Positions 19,734-27,954 of a DNA stretch of 64,000 bases are shown here, in pieces. Positions within the stretch are counted from its first letter, which is position 1; the number at the start of each line of letters is the position of its first letter. The notes under the pieces are model-generated. The model was not told the origin of the DNA and did no database searches. It saw nothing but the letters and a program-made list of their open reading frames with translations. The stretch lies in contig NZ_CP082161.1 in the NCBI RefSeq assembly GCF_023101665.1, positions 620,001 to 684,000 on the forward strand, written 5' to 3'. The DNA is from Bradyrhizobium sp. 195 (GTDB lineage Bacteria > Pseudomonadota > Alphaproteobacteria > Rhizobiales > Xanthobacteraceae). Both the position numbers and the translations under genes were made by a program.

Positions 19734-19830
19734 CCTGATCTCTGCGCGTTGCCCTGCTCTCCGATATCGCTAGCCAACACCACCGCGATGGTTCAAAAGC
19801 CCATGGCCTGTCCTTGCTAGGGTCCATGCC

Positions 19831-21063
19831 ATGAAGCTCCCCACCGTCACCCCCGCCGATATCCGCCGCGCCCTGCTGCTGCGCGAAGAAATCGCGCTGC
19901 TCGATCTCAGATATGAGGCAGGCTTCGCGACGGGGCATCCGTTGTTCGCGGCCAATATGGCCGTCGACCGGATCGCGATTGAGGCCGAGACGCGGCTGCC
20001 GCGCAAGGACGCGGCGATCGTACTCTATGACGACGGTGAGGGGCTGGTCGCGACCGGCGCCGAACGCCTCGCCGCGCTCGGCTATATCAATATCAGCGCA
20101 CTCGACGGCGGGCTGAAGGCCTGGCGCGCGGCGGGCTATGAGGTCTTCGAGGACGTCAATTCCTACTCGAAAGCGTTCGGCGAATTGGTCGAAGCGCGGC
20201 GGCACACGCCGTCGTTCAGCGCCGACGAGGTGGCCAAGCTGATCGCCGACAAGGCTGACATCGCCATCCTCGACGTTCGCCGTTTCGACGAGTACGCGAC
20301 CATGAACATTCCGGGCTCGGTCAGCGTGCCCGGCGCGGAGCTGGTGTTGCGGGCAGGGCAGGCCGCGCCGAATCCCGAAACCACCATCATCGTCAATTGT
20401 GCCGGCCGCACCCGCTCCATCATCGGAACCCAGTCGCTGATCAATGCCGGCGTGCCCAACAAGGTGCGCGCGTTGCGCAACGGCACCATCGGCTGGACGC
20501 TGGCGCGGCACACGCTCGACCACGGCGCCGACAGGCGCGGCGCGGTCGGGCCGTTCGAGGGTGGTCCGGCCAATGCGCGCGATGTCGCCTATCGTGCCGG
20601 CGTGCGCCACATCGGCGCGAACGAGATGGTTGCGCTTGTCGCACAGGCGGATCGCACACTCTACCGCTTCGACGTGCGCGACGCTGAAGAGTATGCAGCC
20701 GGCCATCTCCCCGGTTTCCGCCATTATCCGGGCGGGCAACTCGTGCAAGAGACCGACATGGCCGCGCCGGTGCGCGGGGCACGCATCCTCCTGACCGACG
20801 ACAAGGCCGTTCGCGCTGACATGACGGCGTCGTGGCTGGCGCAGATGGGTTGGGAGGTCTATGTGCTGGACGGAGGCTATGACGGCGCGCTCGAGATCGG
20901 CCCGCCGCGGGTGCTGCCCAAGCCCGATCCGGCCCACCGTTACCGTCGGCCCTATGAAGGCACCGACATCGCGCAAGCCGCGATGCAGGCCTATCTCGAT
21001 TGGGAATACGGCCTCGTCGAGCAGCTCCGCCGCGACGGCACGCATGGGTTTTATGTGATTTAA
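19831..21063 (+). CDS. Triple rhodanese-domain protein
   Basis: 410 residues with three rhodanese-like domains at about 8-110, 125-240 and 255-365. Only the middle one keeps the catalytic cysteine loop (NCAGRTRS, Cys190). The first has LYDDGEG and the third LLTDDKAV at that place, so those are non-catalytic. A typical rhodanese start motif (LDVRRFDEYATMNIPGS) opens the middle domain. The protein probably moves sulfane sulfur in the cytoplasm, or the inactive domains serve regulation or dimer contacts. It stands alone. Confidence 0.9.
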   Translation: MKLPTVTPADIRRALLLREEIALLDLRYEAGFATGHPLFAANMAVDRIAIEAETRLPRKDAAIVLYDDGEGLVATGAERLAALGYINISALDGGLKAWRAAGYEVFEDVNSYSKAFGELVEARRHTPSFSADEVAKLIADKADIAILDVRRFDEYATMNIPGSVSVPGAELVLRAGQAAPNPETTIIVNCAGRTRSIIGTQSLINAGVPNKVRALRNGTIGWTLARHTLDHGADRRGAVGPFEGGPANARDVAYRAGVRHIGANEMVALVAQADRTLYRFDVRDAEEYAAGHLPGFRHYPGGQLVQETDMAAPVRGARILLTDDKAVRADMTASWLAQMGWEVYVLDGGYDGALEIGPPRVLPKPDPAHRYRRPYEGTDIAQAAMQAYLDWEYGLVEQLRRDGTHGFYVI

Positions 21064-21072
21064 TTCTGTTAT

Positions 21073-21209
21073 CCGTCACCCTGAGGTGGCCGCTTCTTTA
21101 GCGGCCCTCGAAGTGCGACGGCCCGGCTGCCGGCTGCACTGGGGCCGTTCATCCTTCGAGGCTCCCGGCGCGATGCCGGCATCGCGCCACTCGCACCTCA
21201 GGATGACGG
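21073..21209. repeat. Intergenic palindromic repeat (CCGTCATCCTGAGGTG type)
   Basis: Outer arms CCGTCACCCTGAGGTG (21073-21088) and CACCTCAGGATGACGG (21194-21209) match at 15 of 16 positions, and an inner CCTCGAAG / CTTCGAGG pair is nested inside. It starts 10 bases after the rhodanese stop codon and resembles repeats scattered in Bradyrhizobium intergenic regions. It may also act as a transcript end. Confidence 0.7.
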
Positions 21210-21333
21210 AGACAATGGTGGGATGCCAGGCTCCTCTATTACCTGCCATCTTCTCCCCGTATCCGACCCCTATTGTGTTGGGCCTCCTCCGCGGTCTAAG
21301 AGCTGCGGCAAAGCCGCCATTTCAGGAGACACC

Positions 21334-22578
21334 ATGCCAGCCCCAGGCCAAAGCCCTGAGCGGAGCGCCAAGGCGCTGCTGCTCGAAGGCGTCAATGACA
21401 GTGCCGTGGACCTGTTCAGGAGCGCGGGCTTCACCAATGTCGAGCGGCTGACCAAGGCGCTGGACGGTGAGGATCTGCGGCGCGCCCTCAAGGGCGTGTC
21501 GCTGCTCGGCATCCGCTCGCGCACCCAGATCACCGACGAGGTGCTCGCCGCCGCCGACCAGCTGCTCGCGGTCGGCTGCTTCAGCGTCGGCACCAACCAG
21601 GTCGATCTCATGGCGGCGCGCAAGCGCGGCATTCCCGTGTTCAACGCACCGTTCTCCAACACGCGCAGCGTCGCCGAGCTCGTGATCGGCGAGATCGTGA
21701 TGTTGCTGCGGCGGATATTTCCGCGCTCGGTGTCGGCGCATGAGGGCGGCTGGGACAAGTCGGCGACCGGTAGCCGCGAGGTGCGCGGCCGCACCCTCGG
21801 CATTGTCGGCTACGGCAATATCGGCTCGCAGCTCTCGACGCTGGCCGAGGCGATCGGCATGCGCGTGATCTATTTCGACCGCACCGACAAGCTCCGCCAC
21901 GGCAACACCGAGCCGGTCGAGAAGCTGGAAGAGCTGCTGGCGCAGAGCGACGTCGTCAGCCTGCACGTGCCGGAGACGCCGGAGACCGCGGGCATGATCG
22001 GCGAAAAGGAACTGCGGGCGATGAAATCAGGCTCGTTCCTGATCAACAACAGCCGCGGCACCGTGGTCGATCTCGACGCGCTCGCGCGCGCCTTGCGCGA
22101 CGGTCATCTCGCCGGCGCCGCGATCGACGTGTTTCCGGTCGAGCCGTCCTCGAATTCGGATCGCTTCAACAGCCCGGTGCAGGGTCTCGAAAACGTCATC
22201 CTCACGCCGCATATCGGCGGCTCCACCGAGGAGGCGCAGGAGCGCATCGGCGGTGAAGTCGCGCGAAAACTGGTCGATTATTTCATTACGGGCTCGACCA
22301 TGGGCGCGGTGAATTTCCCGGAAGTGCAGCTGCATCTGCGTCCCGCCGGCGCGCGCTTCAGTCATGTCCATCGCAACGTGCCCGGCATGCTGCGGCGGCT
22401 CAACGAGGTGTTCCTCCAGCGCGACATCAACATCGCCGCGCAATATCTGGAGACCGCCGGCGATCTCGGTTACGTCGTGCTCGACGCAGATCTCGGCGGC
22501 CAGGACTCCGCGGCGCTGCTCCAGCAGATCCGCGGCCTCGACGGCACGGTCGGCGCAAGGCTGGTATTCGAGCACTAA
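21334..22578 (+). CDS. serA: D-3-phosphoglycerate dehydrogenase
   Basis: 414 residues, the E. coli length class. Substrate-binding and NAD-binding domains include GIRSRTQIT, NAPFSNTRSVAELVIGEI, the Rossmann loop GIVGYGNIGSQ, catalytic NNSRGTVVD arginine and the TPHIGGSTEEAQ histidine. A C-terminal ACT domain (about 340-414, VPGMLRRLNEVFLQRDINIA) would bind serine for feedback inhibition. It makes 3-phosphohydroxypyruvate, the first step of serine synthesis. The ATG at 21334 has CAGGAG 5-6 bases before it. Some genomes carry a second, longer SerA; this may be one of two. Confidence 0.93.
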   Translation: MPAPGQSPERSAKALLLEGVNDSAVDLFRSAGFTNVERLTKALDGEDLRRALKGVSLLGIRSRTQITDEVLAAADQLLAVGCFSVGTNQVDLMAARKRGIPVFNAPFSNTRSVAELVIGEIVMLLRRIFPRSVSAHEGGWDKSATGSREVRGRTLGIVGYGNIGSQLSTLAEAIGMRVIYFDRTDKLRHGNTEPVEKLEELLAQSDVVSLHVPETPETAGMIGEKELRAMKSGSFLINNSRGTVVDLDALARALRDGHLAGAAIDVFPVEPSSNSDRFNSPVQGLENVILTPHIGGSTEEAQERIGGEVARKLVDYFITGSTMGAVNFPEVQLHLRPAGARFSHVHRNVPGMLRRLNEVFLQRDINIAAQYLETAGDLGYVVLDADLGGQDSAALLQQIRGLDGTVGARLVFEH

Positions 22579-22631
22579 ACAACTCCACGTTCCGGTTGCA
22601 TCTTGTGGCAACTGCTCTCACACTGCGGTCG

Positions 22632-22662
22632 AATTCGACATGGTCAAAAATCATGTCGAATT
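22632..22662. promoter_or_regulatory. Perfect 11-bp inverted repeat before patatin gene
   Basis: AATTCGACATG (22632-22642) and CATGTCGAATT (22652-22662) are perfect complements around 9 bases, and pairing extends further with one G-T. No T-tract follows on the plus strand, which argues against a simple terminator. It ends 18 bases before the GTG at 22681, suggesting an operator or a 5' leader structure. Confidence 0.5.
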
Positions 22663-22680
22663 TGAACTTCAGTCGCGTGA

Positions 22681-23709
22681 GTGTCCGCCATGGAACGGGA
22701 CGCGGTACTGATCGATCTCGCGCTTCAGGGCGGCGGTTCGCACGGCGCCTTCTCCTGGGGTGTGCTTGATCGCCTGCTGGAGGAACACTGGCTCAGCATC
22801 GCCGCGATCTCCGGAACCTCAGCGGGCGCGATGAATGCGGCGGTGCTGGCGGACGGCTGGACGGCCGGCGGGGCCGAGGGCGCGCGTGAGGCGCTCGAGC
22901 AATACTGGCGCCGTGTTTCGAAGGCAGCGGCCTTCAGCCCGCTCCAGCGCTCGCCGCTCGATCGCTTGATGGGGCGCTGGACCCTCGACACCTCGCCGGC
23001 CTACATCCTCACCGACCTGATGTCGCGTGTGCTGTCGCCCTACGATCTCAATCCGACCGGCTTCAATCCGCTGCGCGCGGTGCTGGCCGAGAGCATCGAT
23101 TTCGAACGGCTGGTGCGCTCACCGATCCAGCTGTTCATCACCGCGACGCGGGTGCGCACCGGGCGCGGCCGCATCTTCCGTAACGCGGAGATCACGGTGG
23201 ACGTGCTGCTGGCATCGGCCTGCCTGCCGACCATGTTCCGCGCCATCGACATCGACGGCGAGCCCTATTGGGACGGCGGCTACGCCGGCAACCCGACGAT
23301 CACGCCGCTCGTCCGCGAAAGCGACGCGCACGACACCATTCTCGTCCAGATCAACCCGACTGAGCGGCTGGAGGAGCCGCGGACCGCCGCGGAGATCCTC
23401 AACCGGCTGAACGAAATCTCCTTCAACTCGCCGCTGATGAAGGAGCTGCGCATGATCGCGCTGCTGCGCCAGGCGGCCGACCCCGGCAGCGGCGAGGGCG
23501 CGCGCTGGGCGAAGATGCGGACACACCGGGTCAAGAGCGACATGCTGGCGAAGTTCGGGGCCTCCTCGAAGCTCAACGCAGAGTGGGAGTTCGTCTCGAT
23601 GCTGCGCGCCGAGGGGCGCATGGCCGCGGACGCCTTTCTCCGCGAGCACGGCGCGGATATCGGCCGTCGTTCGACCGCCGATCTCGACGTCCTCCTGTCG
23701 GAGTGCTGA
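22681..23709 (+). CDS. Patatin-like phospholipase
   Basis: 342 residues. The oxyanion loop LQGGGSHGAFSWG, the nucleophile elbow GTSAG and the DGG dyad aspartate (YWDGGYAGNP) define the patatin family of Ser-Asp lipid acyl hydrolases. No signal peptide, so a cytoplasmic or secreted-by-other-route enzyme. GTG at 22681 and ATG at 22690 are both possible and neither has a good ribosome site. The decayed permease gene follows after 3 bases, so they were once an operon. Rhizobial homologues are commonly called RssA/ExoU-like. Confidence 0.92.
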   Translation: MSAMERDAVLIDLALQGGGSHGAFSWGVLDRLLEEHWLSIAAISGTSAGAMNAAVLADGWTAGGAEGAREALEQYWRRVSKAAAFSPLQRSPLDRLMGRWTLDTSPAYILTDLMSRVLSPYDLNPTGFNPLRAVLAESIDFERLVRSPIQLFITATRVRTGRGRIFRNAEITVDVLLASACLPTMFRAIDIDGEPYWDGGYAGNPTITPLVRESDAHDTILVQINPTERLEEPRTAAEILNRLNEISFNSPLMKELRMIALLRQAADPGSGEGARWAKMRTHRVKSDMLAKFGASSKLNAEWEFVSMLRAEGRMAADAFLREHGADIGRRSTADLDVLLSEC

Positions 23710-23712
23710 GAC

Positions 23713-24523
23713 ATGGGTCTCCTCGGCCTCCTCGTCGGGCTCGGGCTGCTCGTGCTGTTCGCCTTCCGCGGCTGGAGCGTGCTGCTGCTCGCGCCGTTCG
23801 CCGCACTCGTTGCCGCGCTGTTCGGCGGTGAGCCGCTGCTCGCGAACCTGACCCAGGTGTTCATGCTCAACGCCGCGGGATTCCTCGCCCAGTTCGCTGC
23901 CGCGGCTCGACGTCAGCTATCTCGCCGAGCAACGCTTCGGCGGCACGTCGCTCGCGGCCGTTGCCGGCGTGTGGTCGGTCGTGGTCGCGCTGGCTGCGGC
24001 CATCGTCACGACCATCGCGCTGAACTGGGCGCGCCTGCCGGCGCTCCGCCGGACCATGGACGCCGGGGCCAATGCGTCGGTCCTGCCCGCGTTCAGCGTC
24101 GCCAGCCTCGTCGGTTTCGGCGCCGTCGTCGCCTCGCTGCCGGCGTTCACGATCGTGCGCGACTGGGTCCTCGGAATCGAAGGCGGACCGCTGGTCTCGC
24201 TCGCCGTCGCGACCAACATCCTGGCCGCGCTGACCGGGTCGGCGTCGGGAGGCCTGACCATCGCCCTCGAGGCCCTCGGCCAGACCTATGTCGAACTTGC
24301 CGATCGTATCGGCATCGACCTCGGGCTGATGCATCGCGTGGCGGTGATCGGCTCGGGGACCCTCGACATCTTGCCGCACAATGGTGCGGTGGTCAGCCTG
24401 CTCGCGATCTGCGGCCTGACCCATCGCGACAGCTATTTCGACATCGTCATGGTGGGCATCGTGACGTCGCTGCTGGCGCTGGTGGCCGTGATCGCGCTGG
24501 GCAGCGCGTTCGGCGCGTTCTGA
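23713..24523 (+). pseudogene. Decayed GntP-type permease
   Basis: The first frame gives about 60 residues of a normal permease N-terminus (GLLVLFAFRGWSVLLLAPFA, then AAGFLAQF). From about 23905 the second frame carries the C-terminal half: YLAEQRFGGTSLAAVAGVWS, TNILAALTGSASGGLTIALE and LDILPHNGAVVSLL, ending at 24523. Together only some 265 residues remain of the usual 430-460, so about 180 residues are missing at the junction as well as the frameshift. It cannot make a working transporter. The sequence is otherwise well preserved, suggesting a recent loss. Confidence 0.8.
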
Positions 24524-24541
24524 AACGAACGTGCCGGCTGC

Positions 24542-25651
24542 CTATGCGGCGAGCCGGTCGAGCAGGGCCAGCATGACCGGTGCGTCGGGCATCGGCAGCA
24601 CGGCGTCGATCCGTTCGAGCAGGCGCGACTGCAACAGCGCATTGCGCGCCTTGCCGATGGTGCCGAGCGGCCCGCGAAAACCGTGGTCCTCCCAGGCCAT
24701 TTCGAGCAGGCTCTCGCTCATCAGGGCCTCGATCAGCTCGTCGGCCTGGCGCTCGATGCTGATGAGCGGATGGGCCGAGAACACTGTCGGCTGCGGATAG
24801 AGAATGACCGGCTTGGCCGGGGCGTTGGCCTCGAGCCGCTTCCAGCGCTCCGCGTCCTGGAGCACCCATTCGACGAGCTGGTTCTCGTAACCGACGATCA
24901 GCGGCTGCGCGCCGGCGCCGCCGGCGACATAATCGTCGAACAATTTGCCCGAGGACGGCGGCTTGAAGCCCATGCGGCGGAAGACGGTCGCGACGTCACC
25001 GTCGATCTTGCTCAGCGTGTCAGGCATCACGACGTCGCCGGACAAAAGGCTCGCCGCAAGGCCCGCGAACATGAAACCGGAGTTGGATTTGTTCGGATCG
25101 GTGCAGACCACGCGGGCGCGGCCGAACAGGTCGGCGACGCCGATTGCCGACCAGTTCTCGCCGGCGATGATGGCCTTGAGCAGTTTCGACAGGTCCACCG
25201 TGTAGCGTGGCCCGCCGGCGGGCTGGGCGATGCCACCCTTCACCAGGCCGTCAGCGATCCTGTCCCAGGAATAAAGCACGATCGGCGAATTGAAGATCAC
25301 CTGGTCGCGCGAGATCTTGATGCCGGACGAGCGGGCCACCTCGACCAGCACCGACGAGGACGGCCACAGGAATTGCGGCTTCTGGTCGAGCAGCGCGCGC
25401 TCGCGGACCATTTCGACCGACCCGGCGCGGCGTCCGTCGAGGATCAGCCCGAAGCGGCGTTCCAGCACGCTCTTGACGCGGGCATTGGCGAGAAAACCCT
25501 CTTTCTCGCCGCCCGCAAAGCCGGACAGCCGCTTCGCTTCGCCGAAGCGGCCGGCGATTTCGGGATGCTCGCGCAAATACACATAGCCGCCGGTCGCCGC
25601 CGCGCTTGCAGCGACGAGGCCGATGCCGAAGGCGCGGCGCGAGATAGCCAT
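24542..25651 (-). CDS. Tat-exported solute-binding-like protein of TelA cassette
   Basis: 369 residues. The N-terminus MAISRRAFGIGLVAASAAA is a twin-arginine signal, so the protein folds before export and may remain anchored. The body has the type 2 periplasmic-binding outline: SSVLVEVARSSGIK, VIFNSPIVLYSW, TDPNKSNSGFMFAG and VGYENQLVEW, the last two being ligand-cleft elements in molybdate/phosphate-type binders. There is no permease or ATPase nearby. Its start overlaps the XpaC-like stop codon by one base, so expression is coupled. Confidence 0.75.
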   Translation of the reverse strand: MAISRRAFGIGLVAASAAATGGYVYLREHPEIAGRFGEAKRLSGFAGGEKEGFLANARVKSVLERRFGLILDGRRAGSVEMVRERALLDQKPQFLWPSSSVLVEVARSSGIKISRDQVIFNSPIVLYSWDRIADGLVKGGIAQPAGGPRYTVDLSKLLKAIIAGENWSAIGVADLFGRARVVCTDPNKSNSGFMFAGLAASLLSGDVVMPDTLSKIDGDVATVFRRMGFKPPSSGKLFDDYVAGGAGAQPLIVGYENQLVEWVLQDAERWKRLEANAPAKPVILYPQPTVFSAHPLISIERQADELIEALMSESLLEMAWEDHGFRGPLGTIGKARNALLQSRLLERIDAVLPMPDAPVMLALLDRLAA

Positions 25652-26298
25652 CAGGAGGTTCCTCTCTTGGTCTCGACGGGCGCTGCCGGGCCGATGTCCT
25701 CGTCGAGCGAGCTTTTCAACAGCTTCAGCTCGATGTCCAGCTTGTCGAGGTCGGCGTCCTGGAGATTGGCGGCATAGCGGGTGAAGGCGCCATCGAGCCG
25801 ATCGATCATGGCACCTGTAGCGGCCAGTCGCGCCGTGTCGGGCACCGGGCTCTTCTCCAGCGCGCGATAGGCGTCGGCAATCTCGGCCGCGCGCGGCAAA
25901 TAGTAGGTCAGGAATCGGCGCACCCGGTCGAGCCGCAGCGGATCGCGCTCGATGGCGGCGAAAATGTCACGGGCGATTTGTACCAGATGACGGATGCGAT
26001 CGGCGACCGCGCGGCTTCGGATCGCCGACGCGGCATAGTCCATCTGTTCCGCAAGCGGCTCGGCCTCGGCCAGCAGCTCGTTCGCGAACTCGATCTTGCC
26101 GCGCGCGACGCCGCTGGCCTCCAGCGCGGCGAACCGGTTTCTTGGCGCAAGTGCCACGACAATGCCGCCACCGGCGACCGCGCTGATCGTAAGCGCGATC
26201 CAGAACGGCATGGCGAGCCCGATCGCGAGCGACGGCAGCAGCACTGCTGCTGCCACGCCACCCGCGATCCAGCCAAGCCCGGACGGCATCGCGGCCAT
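25651..26298 (-). CDS. XpaC-like membrane protein
   Basis: 215 residues. Two adjacent membrane helices near the N-terminus (GWIAGGVAAAVLLPSLAIGL and WIALTISAVAGGGIVVALA) are followed by a long helical cytoplasmic part with FLTYYLPRAAEIADAY, the conserved core of the 5-bromo-4-chloroindolyl phosphate hydrolysis (XpaC) family. XpaC proteins are commonly encoded beside TelA. No hydrolase active site is recognisable. Its ATG follows the upstream stop codon without a gap. Confidence 0.75.
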   Translation of the reverse strand: MAAMPSGLGWIAGGVAAAVLLPSLAIGLAMPFWIALTISAVAGGGIVVALAPRNRFAALEASGVARGKIEFANELLAEAEPLAEQMDYAASAIRSRAVADRIRHLVQIARDIFAAIERDPLRLDRVRRFLTYYLPRAAEIADAYRALEKSPVPDTARLAATGAMIDRLDGAFTRYAANLQDADLDKLDIELKLLKSSLDEDIGPAAPVETKRGTS

Positions 26299-27888
26299 TC
26301 AGTTGTATCCTCGTACAGCGCGAAACGCGTCGGTGAGACTCTTGCTGCCGTCGAACACGCGGCCTCCGGTCAGTTTCGCCAGATTGTCAAGCTGGGCACG
26401 ATCGACCTCGGAGCCGAACGTCACGCCGAACACCGGCACACGGTGACCATCCGCGCGCCAGGCATTCTCGAATGTCGACATATATCCCTGGCTCTTGCCG
26501 TCCGTCATGATGACGATGGCCGGCAGATGCTGGCCGTCGTCGAGCTGCGTCTTCATCGCGGCGAGTGCCTGCGCCGCGCAGGTATAGAAATCGGTGCCAC
26601 CGCCGGCGCGTAGTTCGAGCGCGCGCGCGAGCAGGCCGGTCTGCTCGCTCTCGTCGCCGCTGGCATGCGCCGTCCAGAGGATGTGATCGCTGAACGGCAG
26701 CACCAGGATTTCATCCGACTTGGTCCATTGCACCAGCACCTCGCGCGTGCGCGCGGGCGTGAGCAGGAAGCGCATGGCGTCGAGCAATTGCGCTTCGCCG
26801 GCGCCCTGCATGCTGCCGGAGACGTCGAGGCAGAGCGCCGTCAGGGAAGGTCGCCGCAGTGCCTCCTGATAGATCAGGAGCGCCTTCTGAATCACTGCAG
26901 GCTCCGGCGGACGGATCACGGTCACCGGCCGGGACGGATCCAGGTTCGTCTTCGGGTCAGCCGCCAGCGGCGTGGCACGGCCGAGCTCGACCCGCCGGCC
27001 GGTCCTGGCGATCTTGCCTTGCGCATCGCCGTTGAGCAGGAAGGCCTGAAGATCGGTGAAGAAGCCTTCGACCTCCTTGCCACGGCCGCGGTCGACGAAG
27101 CCCAGTGGCGAATCGGCAACCGCCACGCCGTCGGCGGGATAGATCGCGTAAAGCGGCTCATGGTTGTCGGCGGTCAGCTTGTCGTTGGTCTCCTTGATGA
27201 CGGCCTCGTAATTCCAGATCGCCTGGTAATGCGCGCCGCTGCGCTCGCCGTCGCGGTAGAGGTCGGCGAGCCAGCCGCTCGAGCCCGCGCTGCGCTCGAC
27301 GCCCTTCAGCAGCCCGCGCGCCGTCGCGAGCACCTCCGGCTTGTCGAGATCGCCGGCCTCGATCAGGTCGGGCTTGCCGATGCCGGCCGCCAGCATCGCG
27401 AGATAGGCGGCAGCTCCCGAATTCGACTGGGTCGCCGATGTCATCAGGAATTTCAGCTTGCCGCCTTGCACGGCGGCTAGGATGTCCTTGGCCGTCACCT
27501 TGGCACCGATCCAGCCCAGCGCCTCGGCCCTGGACCGGCGCACGCCGAGGATGACCGGCATCTGCACGATCGACTTGACCATCTTCACGCGCCGCGTGGT
27601 GTCGAACATGTCGATCCAGATCGAGGCGGCCGGCCAAACCGCGTCGGCGCCGGGATCGCCGGTCTTGAGGGCCAGGGCGATGTCGAGCGATCCCTGATAG
27701 CGCATGGTGCAGGTCGCGTTGCGGGACTTGCAGAACTCCTGCACCAGCGGTTCGAGGACGTCGTTTTCCGAGCCCGAGAGGATGGTGAATTGTGGCCCGG
27801 GCCCGCCGCAGCCCGACAGCATCGTGGCAATCAACGGCACTGCCGCGAGCAGCGCCAGCGATCGCCGCAGGAAGCGAAGAGTTCTCAT
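26299..27888 (-). CDS. Lipoprotein with solute-binding domain fused to von Willebrand A domain
   Basis: 529 residues. A lipobox (ATMLSGCGG, Cys about 27) ends the signal peptide. Residues 30-320 form a type 2 solute-binding domain (TILSGSENDVLEPLVQEFC, MTSATQSNSGAAAYLAM). Residues 345-529 are a von Willebrand A domain with a complete metal site: LDVSGSMQG, GGGTDFYT and MTDGKSQG. Such a fusion would sit on the periplasmic face of a membrane, bind a ligand in the first domain and a protein partner through the second. It is the second gene of the TelA unit. Confidence 0.85.
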   Translation of the reverse strand: MRTLRFLRRSLALLAAVPLIATMLSGCGGPGPQFTILSGSENDVLEPLVQEFCKSRNATCTMRYQGSLDIALALKTGDPGADAVWPAASIWIDMFDTTRRVKMVKSIVQMPVILGVRRSRAEALGWIGAKVTAKDILAAVQGGKLKFLMTSATQSNSGAAAYLAMLAAGIGKPDLIEAGDLDKPEVLATARGLLKGVERSAGSSGWLADLYRDGERSGAHYQAIWNYEAVIKETNDKLTADNHEPLYAIYPADGVAVADSPLGFVDRGRGKEVEGFFTDLQAFLLNGDAQGKIARTGRRVELGRATPLAADPKTNLDPSRPVTVIRPPEPAVIQKALLIYQEALRRPSLTALCLDVSGSMQGAGEAQLLDAMRFLLTPARTREVLVQWTKSDEILVLPFSDHILWTAHASGDESEQTGLLARALELRAGGGTDFYTCAAQALAAMKTQLDDGQHLPAIVIMTDGKSQGYMSTFENAWRADGHRVPVFGVTFGSEVDRAQLDNLAKLTGGRVFDGSKSLTDAFRAVRGYN

Positions 27889-27954
27889 GCGCGCGCCTTC
27901 ATGCAGCAGCCCTTATGCAGAAGCTTCATGGGGAAACCGTTACATGGCACGCAT

